Positions 26,318 through 33,570 of a stretch of 64,000 nucleotides of DNA are shown piece after piece; position 1 is the stretch's first letter, and each line of letters starts with the position of its first letter. Position numbers and translations under genes: made by a program. The notes beneath the pieces were generated by a model, which saw nothing but the letters and a program-made list of their open reading frames with translations, was not told the DNA's origin and did not search any database. The stretch is taken from assembly GCF_036346615.1 (NCBI RefSeq), contig NZ_CP107836.1, positions 5,518,001 to 5,582,000 on the forward strand, written 5' to 3'. The stretch is from Streptomyces sp. NBC_00523. GTDB taxonomy: Bacteria; Actinomycetota; Actinomycetes; Streptomycetales; Streptomycetaceae.

Positions 26318-27442
26318 ATGGCAGGAACCGACCGCGAGAAGGCGTTGGACGCCGCACTCGCACAGATTGAACGGCAATTCGGCAAGGGCGCGGTGATGCG
26401 CCTCGGCGAGCGGCCGAACGAGCCCATCGAGGTGATTCCCACCGGGTCCACCGCGCTCGACGTCGCGCTCGGCGTCGGCGGTCTGCCGCGCGGCCGTGTG
26501 GTGGAGGTGTACGGACCGGAGTCCTCCGGTAAGACGACGCTGACGCTGCACGCCGTGGCGAACGCGCAGAAGCTCGGCGGCTCGGTGGCCTTCATCGACG
26601 CGGAGCACGCCCTCGACCCGGAGTACGCGAAGAAGCTCGGCGTCGACATCGACAGCCTCATCCTGTCTCAGCCGGACAACGGTGAGCAGGCCCTCGAGAT
26701 CGTGGACATGCTGGTCCGCTCGGGCGCCCTCGACCTCATCGTCATCGACTCCGTCGCGGCCCTGGTGCCGCGCGCGGAGATCGAGGGCGAGATGGGTGAC
26801 TCGCACGTGGGTCTCCAGGCCCGCCTGATGAGCCAGGCGCTCCGGAAGATCACCAGCGCGCTGAACCAGTCCAAGACCACCGCGATCTTCATCAACCAGC
26901 TCCGCGAGAAGATCGGTGTGATGTTCGGCTCGCCGGAGACCACCACCGGTGGCCGGGCGCTCAAGTTCTACGCCTCGGTGCGTCTGGACATCCGCCGGAT
27001 CGAGACGCTGAAGGACGGCACCGACGCGGTCGGCAACCGCACCCGCGTCAAGGTCGTCAAGAACAAGGTCGCGCCGCCCTTCAAGCAGGCGGAGTTCGAC
27101 ATCCTCTACGGCCAGGGCATCAGCCGCGAGGGCGGTCTGATCGACATGGGCGTGGAGCACGGCTTCGTTCGCAAGGCCGGTGCCTGGTACACGTACGAGG
27201 GCGACCAGCTCGGCCAGGGCAAGGAGAACGCGCGCAACTTCCTCAAGGACAATCCCGACCTCGCCAACGAGATCGAGAAGAAGATCCTGGTGAAGTTGGG
27301 TGTTGGCGTTCAGCCCGAGGACGCGGCGGAGTCCGGGGCGGACGCGGCGGGAGCGGCGGCTCCCGCCGAGGCCGCGGCGAAGCCGGCGACGGCGGCGGCC
27401 GGCAAGACCAAGCCGGCCAAGGCGGCCGCGGCCAAGAGCTGA
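26318..27442 (+). CDS. recA: recombinase A
   Basis: A 374-residue RecA. Walker A GPESSGKT (~68), Walker B LIVIDSVAAL (~142), loop L1 EGEMGDSHVG and loop L2 MFGSPETTTGGRALKFYASVR are all intact. The C-terminal extension is Ala/Lys/Pro-rich and long, as in Streptomyces (AAAKPATAAAGKTKPAK). It forms the ATP-dependent filament for recombination and stimulates LexA self-cleavage. ATG 26318 matches the start of RecA homology; the 5' leader from the SOS promoter is about 130 nt. recX follows 3 nt after the stop. Confidence 0.97.
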   Translation: MAGTDREKALDAALAQIERQFGKGAVMRLGERPNEPIEVIPTGSTALDVALGVGGLPRGRVVEVYGPESSGKTTLTLHAVANAQKLGGSVAFIDAEHALDPEYAKKLGVDIDSLILSQPDNGEQALEIVDMLVRSGALDLIVIDSVAALVPRAEIEGEMGDSHVGLQARLMSQALRKITSALNQSKTTAIFINQLREKIGVMFGSPETTTGGRALKFYASVRLDIRRIETLKDGTDAVGNRTRVKVVKNKVAPPFKQAEFDILYGQGISREGGLIDMGVEHGFVRKAGAWYTYEGDQLGQGKENARNFLKDNPDLANEIEKKILVKLGVGVQPEDAAESGADAAGAAAPAEAAAKPATAAAGKTKPAKAAAAKS

Positions 27443-27445
27443 TCC

Positions 27446-28087
27446 GTGACGCGTCGTACTGAGTGGCCGGCCGGCGCCGTCGACCCCGGCGCGGCCCCCG
27501 GATCCGGTGAGGGAGCGGGACGCCGTTCCCGCTCCCGGTCCCGTGACAGCGGTTCCCCCTCCTCGTCGAGGGCCGAGAAGGGGGAACCGCGCGACCCGGT
27601 CGAGCAGGCCCGCAACATCTGCCTGCGCCTGCTCACCGGCACACCGCGCACCCGCAAGCAGCTCGCGGACGCCCTCCGCAAGCGGGAGATCCCGGACGAG
27701 GCGGCCGAAGAGGTGCTGTCCCGCTTCGAGGACGTCGGACTGATCGACGACGCCGCGTTCGCCGACGCCTGGGTGGAGTCCCGGCACCACGGCCGGGGGC
27801 TCGCCCGCCGGGCGCTGGTCCGTGAGCTGCGGACCAAGGGTGTGGACGCCGCCGTGATCGATGAAGCCGTCGGGCAGCTCGACTCCGAACAGGAGGAGGA
27901 GACCGCACGGGAGCTCGTCGCCCGCAAGCTCCGGTCCACCCGCGGCCTGGACCGCGACAAGCGCCTGCGCCGCCTCGCGGGCATGCTCGCCCGCAAGGGA
28001 TACGGCGAGGGAATGGCCCTGCGCGTGGTGCGCCGGGCGCTGGAGGAAGAGGGGGAGGACACGGAGGGGCTGGACGAGCCCTTCTGA
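27446..28087 (+). CDS. recX: RecX regulatory protein
   Basis: A 213-residue RecX, which binds and caps RecA filaments. After an Arg/Ser-rich N-terminal ~55 residues come three RecX three-helix repeats, with LRLLTGTPRTRKQLADALRK-like, RFEDVGLIDDAAFADAWVES-like and DRDKRLRRLAGMLARKGYG-like segments. GTG start 3 nt after the recA stop implies co-transcription and coupling with recA. The gene ends 11 nt from the convergent next gene, without a clear terminator between. Confidence 0.92.
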   Translation: MTRRTEWPAGAVDPGAAPGSGEGAGRRSRSRSRDSGSPSSSRAEKGEPRDPVEQARNICLRLLTGTPRTRKQLADALRKREIPDEAAEEVLSRFEDVGLIDDAAFADAWVESRHHGRGLARRALVRELRTKGVDAAVIDEAVGQLDSEQEEETARELVARKLRSTRGLDRDKRLRRLAGMLARKGYGEGMALRVVRRALEEEGEDTEGLDEPF

Positions 28088-28098
28088 GCCGGCTGCCG

Positions 28099-28743
28099 TT
28101 ACTGGCCGGCGCGGGCCGCCCGGCTGATGGTGGCGTCGATCAGCGCGAGGGCGTCCTCGGCGGTGCGCCCCGGGTAGCGGTTCCAGGGCCCGATCAGCCC
28201 GGTCCAGCCCTGGGTGCGGAGCTCCGCGATCAGCCAGGCTCCGGCCCGGTCGACCGTCTCCGCCGAGCCGTAGCCCAGGCGGTGCGCGGTGAGCATGGCA
28301 CCGCAGACGCAGCGAGCCCCCCGGATGTTGCGGAGCCGGTACGGGGTGTTCTGCCAGCCCCACTCGGTCAGGATCCGCCGGGCGTGGGCGAGATGGACGG
28401 ACGGCAGCACATCGGGCCGCCCGACGCTCCGCCACGCGTGGAGCCGGTCGGGCAGGATCGCACCGATGCGCCCGGGGAGCGGACGCTCTCGCGGCGCGGC
28501 CGGGGGCAGTGCCCGGACGCTTTCGGCGATCAGCTGGTCCACCGGCACGGAGAGCAGGGCGCGCCAGTCGGCAGCGGGGGTCGGCGTGGCCGACGCGGGC
28601 GGGGCGCTGCTCGCGGGGATCGGGGACTCGGGCGTCGGGGCGGTCAGGTCCCAGCCGGTGACGATCTGGCGCCAGGCGTCCGTGTCATGGAGGCGCGCGG
28701 CTTGGGCGTCGAGTTCGTCGGGGGTGAGGGCGGTGGTCGGCAT
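28099..28743 (-). CDS. DUF6197-like protein of unknown function
   Basis: A 214-residue protein. The C-terminal half (~115-210) has the pattern ARRILTEWGW, then RCVCGAML, and ends WNRYPGRTAEDALALIDAT, closely resembling DUF6197, a small domain of unknown role found in Streptomyces and actinophages. The N-terminal half is Pro/Ala-rich and looks disordered. GTACGACGGGGAG precedes ATG 28743 at workable spacing; the frame is open upstream but without family-like sequence. It is convergent with recX and marks the left edge of the accessory-looking stretch. Confidence 0.65.
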   Translation of the reverse strand: MPTTALTPDELDAQAARLHDTDAWRQIVTGWDLTAPTPESPIPASSAPPASATPTPAADWRALLSVPVDQLIAESVRALPPAAPRERPLPGRIGAILPDRLHAWRSVGRPDVLPSVHLAHARRILTEWGWQNTPYRLRNIRGARCVCGAMLTAHRLGYGSAETVDRAGAWLIAELRTQGWTGLIGPWNRYPGRTAEDALALIDATISRAARAGQ

Positions 28744-29609
28744 CGGTGCGTGCTCCCCGTCGTAGCGGCGTACCGGCGCCTGACGGCGTCCCGGCGGGCG
28801 GGGCGCCGGAGCGGCCGCACCCGCCGTGAGGCGAATGTCCGTCCGCCACCGGGGCCGCTCCACCTGAGCGACGCCATACGGGTGTGTCACGGGGGCATTC
28901 CGGTGGCGGCCCAAGGCTGAGACGAGGACGGTGCGTCCGGCGGGGGCGGTGCCCGCGGCGACGGCGAGCGGCGCCGGGCCCGTACTGGGGCGCCGGTGTC
29001 CGCCCGGTGCCCGGTTCCTTTTGGGGCCGCGCCCTGACGCTCCGGTGAGCCACTGCCGCCGGTGCGGGCCCGCCGTGCCCGAGCCGGGGCCCCGATGTCC
29101 GCCCGGCGCCCCGCTCCTTCGGGGCCCGGCCCAGACGCTCTGGCGAGCCGTACAGCCCCGCGCGGGCCCCCGCCGTGCGGAGTCGGGCCGGGCTCCGGTG
29201 GGGGAGCCGGTGCGGGCGTCGGTACTGCCGCGCGGGCGCCTGCGTCCCGCACCTGCTCACGTGCCGGGCCCCGCACGCGCCGAGCCCGCGTCCGGCGGTG
29301 CCCCGCACCGGCACGGCCGCCCGGTGCGCGGAGCCGAGCCGGCACGGGCACGGCGGCCCCCGGCACCCCGCACGGTGCCGAGCCCGCGCCGGTATGGCGG
29401 CCCTGGCGCCCCACGCGGACGCACCCCATGCGCAGCCGTACCCCCCTCGCCCGGCCGCCCCCCAGCGCAGCCGTGCGCCGCGTCCCCCCCGTAACGCCGC
29501 GCACACCCCGCCCGCCGCCCGCAGCCGTACCCCCGGGGGACAACCCCCCTACGGAGACGCCGGAATGCTCCAGTGCACAGGTGCCCTCGCACAGAGGAGT
29601 GTGTGACGC
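28744..29609. other. 866-bp gene-poor, repeat-rich region
   Basis: No convincing gene. Open frames on both strands translate to Arg/Pro/Gly/Ala low-complexity sequence without a ribosome site. Two imperfect copies of a ~66-bp element occur at about 28983-29050 and 29080-29148; both share GTGTCCGCCCGG/ATGTCCGCCCGG, GGTTCCTTTTGGGGCC/GCTCCTTCGGGGCC, and GACGCTC-GGYGAGCC. Short GTGC/GGCA-rich repeats continue to ~29400. It could be a decayed coding region or a recombination-prone spacer. Confidence 0.6.
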
Positions 29610-29843
29610 ATGCCAGGGATCACGGAGTTGGCCGTCCTCACAGCGCTTGGCCAGGCGCGGCGTCAGCAGTTGGTTCAACGCCTCACCCCGCACGGCCTCG
29701 TGGCGGACACCGGGCCGCAAGAGCCGGCCGGGGGTCGGGGCCGGCTCACGTACGCCGTCGACGCCGCACCGGATGCCCGGGCGATTCGCGCCCGCCTGTT
29801 CGCCCTTCCGGACCCCGATCGATCAGAGACGGACGCCTCATGA
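29610..29843 (+). CDS. small protein of unknown function upstream of permease
   Basis: A 77-residue putative protein. The start MPGITELAVLTALG recalls the first helix of PadR-type winged-helix regulators, but the recognition region is missing, so at most it is a remnant; I do not assign a family. AGAGGAG lies 11 nt upstream of the ATG. Its TGA overlaps the ATG of the downstream permease (ATGATG), so translation of the two is probably coupled, which is the main reason to believe it is real. Confidence 0.5.
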   Translation: MPGITELAVLTALGQARRQQLVQRLTPHGLVADTGPQEPAGGRGRLTYAVDAAPDARAIRARLFALPDPDRSETDAS

Positions 29844-32395
29844 TGCTGCGCTATGCCCTGCGGACGATCCGGCACCGCAAGGCGGGATTCCTCGGGGCGT
29901 TCCTCGCCCTCATGTGTGCCGCCGCGCTCGTCACCGCCTGCGGCACCCTGCTGGAGACCGGGCTGCGCGGCCGGATCGCCACCGAGCGGTACGCGGCCGC
30001 CCCGCTGATCGTCTCGGCCGACCAGAACGTCCACCGCACGACCGTGAAGCACAAGGGCAACGGCAAGACGAAGACCAAGCACAAGGCGAAGCCCGTCGCC
30101 GAGCGGGCCTGGCTTCCCGCCGCCACCGCCGACCGGCTGCGCGACCTGCCGGGCGTCCGCACGGTCGTCCCCGAACTCACCTTCCTCGCCCAGCCGCTCG
30201 GGCTCCCCGCCCACGCGGCGGACGACGACGTCCCCTTCCACGGGCACGCCTGGTCGTCCGCCCCGCTGACCCCCTTCACGCTCAGCGCAGGCCGTGCCCC
30301 GGCGTCCGCCGACGACGTGGTGATCGACCGGACCCTCGCCGTACGGGCGGGCCTCGCGACCGGAGACCGGGTCACCGTGCAGTCGACCCGCGCCCCGCGC
30401 ACGTACCGGATCAGTGGCATCGCCACGCCCCAGGGGCGGGGCGAACTCCGGCAGCAGCGCTCGCTGTTCTTCTCCGCCGCGGAGGCCCTACGGCTCGCGG
30501 ACCGCGCGGGCCAGGTCAGCGCGATCGGCGTCCTGCCCGAGCCCGGCACGGACACCGGCACGCTGAAGGAACGGGTCACGGCCGCCCTCAAGGGCACCAC
30601 CGCCCAGGTCGCGACGGGTGACGGACGCGGACCGGTCGAATTCCTCGACGCGGCGGGAGCCCGCGTCAAGCTGGTCTCGATGGGCGGGGCCATGGGCGGC
30701 ACCTCGCTGCTGGTCGCGGTGCTCGTCGTCGTCGGGACGTTCGCCCTGTCCATCCAGCAGCGCCACCGCGAGCTGGCCCTGCTCCGTACCATCGCCGCCA
30801 CCTCGCGGCAGGTCCGCCGACTGCTCGGCAGGGAAGCCCTGGTCGTCGGGGCCTTCGCCGGGGTCCTGGGCGCGCTCGCCGGACTGCCGCTCGCCGCCTG
30901 GCTGTACGGCAGGTTCACCGACATGGGCGTGACACCGCCGACCCTGGAACGCACAGCCGGGATCCTCCCCGCCTGCGCCGCCGTCGCGGTCACCCTGCTC
31001 GGCGCCTGGGCCGCCGCTCGGATCTCCGGCCGCCGGATCGCCGGGCTGCGTCCGGCCGAGGCCATGGCCGAGTCCGCGGTCGAGCGCGGCCGCCCGGCGC
31101 GGGCGCGCGTCCTCGTGGGGCTGCTCCTGCTCGCCGGCGGCGGCACGCTGGTCGGTGTCCTGAGCGTGCTGCGCACCGAGGCCGCCTCGACCCCCGTGAC
31201 CTTCCTGGCCGTGGTGGTGCTGGCCACGGCGGTCGCGCTGCTGGGGCCGCTCCTCGTGCGGGCCGCCGCTTTCCTGATGGCGGGCGTGCTCCGGCGGACG
31301 GGCCCGATGAGCACCCTGGCGGCCGCGAACGTCCGGGGAAACTCCACCCGGATGGCCTCCGTCGTCACCCCGCTCACCCTGCTCATCGGCATGACGTGCA
31401 CGGTCCTCTTCCTCCAGCCGACCATCGGTGACGCCGCGCGCGCCCAGGCCAGGGAGGGCACCCGAGCCACCTGGGTGCTCGGCGCGCAGGGGCCGGGCGT
31501 CCCGTCGGCGGCCACGGAGGCGGTCCGCGCGACGCCCGGTGTCACCGCCGCCACGGAGGTCGTACGGACCACCGTGCGGGTGGGACTGGAGAAGTACGCC
31601 GCGCAGGGCGTCACCGGTCCGGGGCTCACCCGCACCTGGGACCCGGAAGTGACGAGCGGTTCCCTTGCCGCGTTCGCCGCGAACGAGCGGACCGCCGCGA
31701 TCAGCGAACTGGCCGCCGACCGGCTCGGGCTGCACGTCGGCAGCAAACTCGCCCTGCACCTCGGGGACGGCACCCCCACCACCCTCACCGTTGCCGCGGT
31801 CTACCACCGGGGCCTCGGCTTCGGGGACCTCACCCTGCCGCACGACCTGGTCGCGGACCACATGGACAACCCGCTCGCCTCAACGGTCCTGGTGGCCGGG
31901 GACGCGTCCGGGGGCGAACTGTCCGCCGCCGTGAAGAAGTTCCCCGGTGTCGAGGTCGCCACCCCGGCGGTCGCCGACCGGCTCCAGGCCGACCGGGGGC
32001 AGGAGAACGCCGAGGTCAACCTCCTTGCCATGGGGCTCGTTCTCGCCTTTACCGCCATCGCCGTCGTCAACACGCTGGCCATGTCGGTGTCGGAACGGTT
32101 CAGGGAGTTCGCCCTGCTGCGCCTCGCGGGTGCCACCCGCCGCCAGGTGCTGCGGATGCTCCGTACCGAGACCCTGACGGTCCTGGTGATCTCCGCGGCC
32201 CTCGGTACCGGTATCGCGCTCGCCGTGCTGACCGCGTTCAGCATCGGCATGACGGGGAGCGCGGCGCCCGGTGTCCTGCCCCTGGTGTACGGGACCGTGG
32301 TCGGCGTCGCCGCGCTGCTCGCCCTGGTCGCGACGGCGCTGCCCGGCCGGTTCGCGCTGCGGACCCGCCCGGTGGAGGTGGCCGCGGGCCGGTGA
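29840..32395 (+). CDS. FtsX-type ABC transporter permease
   Basis: An 851-residue permease of the MacB/FtsX superfamily with duplicated layout: an N-terminal helix (~18-40), an extracytoplasmic MacB-like domain, three helices with an FtsX core (~290-400), four further helices, a second extracytoplasmic domain, and a C-terminal FtsX core (~725-845). Such permeases work with a cytosolic ATPase in lipoprotein or peptide export or extrusion. No ATPase gene lies next to it, which is unusual. A lysine-rich insert (KHKGNGKTKTKHKAK, ~71-85) sits in the first external domain. ATG 29840 overlaps the small upstream gene; ATG 29843 is equally possible. Confidence 0.85.
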   Translation: MMLRYALRTIRHRKAGFLGAFLALMCAAALVTACGTLLETGLRGRIATERYAAAPLIVSADQNVHRTTVKHKGNGKTKTKHKAKPVAERAWLPAATADRLRDLPGVRTVVPELTFLAQPLGLPAHAADDDVPFHGHAWSSAPLTPFTLSAGRAPASADDVVIDRTLAVRAGLATGDRVTVQSTRAPRTYRISGIATPQGRGELRQQRSLFFSAAEALRLADRAGQVSAIGVLPEPGTDTGTLKERVTAALKGTTAQVATGDGRGPVEFLDAAGARVKLVSMGGAMGGTSLLVAVLVVVGTFALSIQQRHRELALLRTIAATSRQVRRLLGREALVVGAFAGVLGALAGLPLAAWLYGRFTDMGVTPPTLERTAGILPACAAVAVTLLGAWAAARISGRRIAGLRPAEAMAESAVERGRPARARVLVGLLLLAGGGTLVGVLSVLRTEAASTPVTFLAVVVLATAVALLGPLLVRAAAFLMAGVLRRTGPMSTLAAANVRGNSTRMASVVTPLTLLIGMTCTVLFLQPTIGDAARAQAREGTRATWVLGAQGPGVPSAATEAVRATPGVTAATEVVRTTVRVGLEKYAAQGVTGPGLTRTWDPEVTSGSLAAFAANERTAAISELAADRLGLHVGSKLALHLGDGTPTTLTVAAVYHRGLGFGDLTLPHDLVADHMDNPLASTVLVAGDASGGELSAAVKKFPGVEVATPAVADRLQADRGQENAEVNLLAMGLVLAFTAIAVVNTLAMSVSERFREFALLRLAGATRRQVLRMLRTETLTVLVISAALGTGIALAVLTAFSIGMTGSAAPGVLPLVYGTVVGVAALLALVATALPGRFALRTRPVEVAAGR

Positions 32396-32404
32396 CGAGG
32401 AGGG

Positions 32405-32446
32405 CATGAGGTGAGGGGGCGGCCCGTGCCGCCCCCTCACCTCATG
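32405..32446. terminator. perfect bidirectional terminator between permease and rhodanese
   Basis: CATGAGGTGAGGGGGCGGC-CCGT-GCCGCCCCCTCACCTCATG: 19-bp perfect arms with a 4-nt loop. It begins 10 nt after the permease stop, and the stop codon of the opposite rhodanese gene lies within it. Confidence 0.9.
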
Positions 32447-32831
32447 TCTCGACCGGCAGACCCGCCGCGCGCCACGCCTGGAAGCCGCCCACCAGGTCCG
32501 TCGCCCGGTACAGGCCGAGGCGGTGCAGCGACTCGGCCGCCAGGCTCGACGCGTAACCCTCGTTGCAGATCACCACCACCCGCAGGCCGTGGTCCACCGC
32601 CTCCGGGACGCGGTGGCTTCCCCGCGGGTCCAGTCGCCATTCCAGTTCGTTGCGCTCGATGACCAGCGCCCCCGGGATCAGCCCGTCGCGCTCGCGCAGT
32701 TCGGCGTAGCGGATGTCCACGAGCAGGGCCCCCTCGGCGGCCTCCGCCCGCGCTTCGTGCGGCCCCAGCCGTTCGTAACCGGCCCTGACCCGCTCCAGCA
32801 ACTCATCGATCCCGCGGGGCTCGTCGCTCAC
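32442..32831 (-). CDS. rhodanese-domain sulfurtransferase
   Basis: A 129-residue single rhodanese domain. The active-site loop is CNEGYAS with catalytic Cys ~93, and the fold landmarks LLVDIRYAELRERDGLIPGA and DLVGGFQAWRAAGLPV are present. It transfers sulfane sulfur between thiols. GTG 32831 overlaps the stop of the cysteine dioxygenase gene (GTGA), so it is co-translated with it; the pair probably deals with cysteine sulfur disposal. Confidence 0.88.
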   Translation of the reverse strand: MSDEPRGIDELLERVRAGYERLGPHEARAEAAEGALLVDIRYAELRERDGLIPGALVIERNELEWRLDPRGSHRVPEAVDHGLRVVVICNEGYASSLAAESLHRLGLYRATDLVGGFQAWRAAGLPVET

Positions 32832-33373
32832 TGCCAGTCCTCCGGTCCCTCGGTCTGCTCCAGGCGCAGCACCGCGCCGGTGCGGCTGTAGCGCCGGATG
32901 CGCGGCAGCGGCGGGTAGTACGCGTGAACGGAGACGGCGTGCTCCGTGGCCGACTCGTTCAGCACCTCGTGGACGTGATGGCGGCCGAAGGCCCGGCCCC
33001 GGCCGGGGGTCAGCTCCCGGGTGCGGTCGATGTCCTCGGCCAGTTCCAGGGTCTTCCAGCCGTCGGTGGGCAGCCGGGCCGCGAGCGAGTGCTCCCTGAG
33101 CGCGCCGGCCGCGGTGAGGAAGGCGCCGATCGAATCGGCGTGATCGTGCCAGCCGGTACCGGTACCCGGCGGCCAGCCGATCAGCCAGGCCTCGCTGCCA
33201 CCGGGCCCGTCGAGCCGGATCCAGGTGCGGCCCTCGGGGTCGAGGGGAAGGGAGGCGATGAGTGCGGTGTCCTCGGCGGTGCGGCGGACGAAGTCGAGCA
33301 GTTCCGCGGCGGTCGGAGCCGGCGCGGACGTGCGCGTGGGCACGGGAACAGCGGGGAAGGGGGAGGCAGACAC
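32828..33373 (-). CDS. cysteine dioxygenase family protein
   Basis: A 181-residue cupin of the cysteine dioxygenase family, which oxidises L-cysteine to cysteine sulfinate with Fe(II) and O2. Metal ligands are visible: His-x-His in GTGWHDHADSIG (~74-83) and a third His in HHVHEVLNE (~130). GTG 33373 gives VSASPF, with CAGGAC at good spacing upstream; the frame upstream of it runs through the leader region and is not family-like. Upstream on the same strand lies a Cys-rich leader peptide with its own promoter, so expression is probably tuned by cysteine supply. The rhodanese gene overlaps its 3' end. Confidence 0.88.
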   Translation of the reverse strand: MSASPFPAVPVPTRTSAPAPTAAELLDFVRRTAEDTALIASLPLDPEGRTWIRLDGPGGSEAWLIGWPPGTGTGWHDHADSIGAFLTAAGALREHSLAARLPTDGWKTLELAEDIDRTRELTPGRGRAFGRHHVHEVLNESATEHAVSVHAYYPPLPRIRRYSRTGAVLRLEQTEGPEDWQ

Positions 33374-33447
33374 GGAGACCGTCCTGAGAGTTCGCGCGGA
33401 TGCCTCGCCGTACGGCACAGCGCACGGCGTCGGCAGGTGAAGGCGAT

Positions 33448-33534
33448 TCAGCAGGACGGGCGACACACGCAGCCCGCATAGCGGAGCAGGTCCATATGGA
33501 CCCTCCGCCACAGGCGCACATCGGTGTCGGTCAT
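33448..33534 (-). CDS. Cys-rich leader peptide upstream of cysteine dioxygenase
   Basis: A 28-residue peptide beginning MTDTDVRLWRRVHMDLLRY and ending GCVCRPSC, three Cys in the last seven residues. The MDLLRYAG-CVCR type matches short Streptomyces peptides that databases label putative leader peptide upstream of sulfur-metabolism genes. Its ATG lies 7 nt after the -10 TCTACT, so the transcript is probably leaderless. Between its stop and the cdo GTG (74 nt) the RNA can fold in two exclusive ways around CGCCGT/ACGGCG (33406-33411 with 33424-33429) and the self-pairing GCCGTACGGC. Ribosome stalling at Cys codons would choose between them: inference. Confidence 0.75.
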   Translation of the reverse strand: MTDTDVRLWRRVHMDLLRYAGCVCRPSC

Positions 33535-33541
33535 GACCGGG

Positions 33542-33570
33542 AGTAGACCATGTGCGCCCGTGAGGGTCAA
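33542..33570 (-). promoter_or_regulatory. promoter of the leader peptide-cdo-rhodanese operon
   Basis: On the minus strand TTGACC (33570-33565), a 17-nt spacer and TCTACT (33547-33542). The -35 overlaps the stop codon of the upstream monooxygenase gene. Transcription would begin at or next to the A of the leader ATG. Confidence 0.65.

Noticed and set aside
28685..29506. Minus-strand ORF in the gene-poor region, and a plus-strand ORF at 28931-29494
   Set aside because: Both read as Arg/Pro/Gly-rich low-complexity, overlap each other, and have no start signal or domain.
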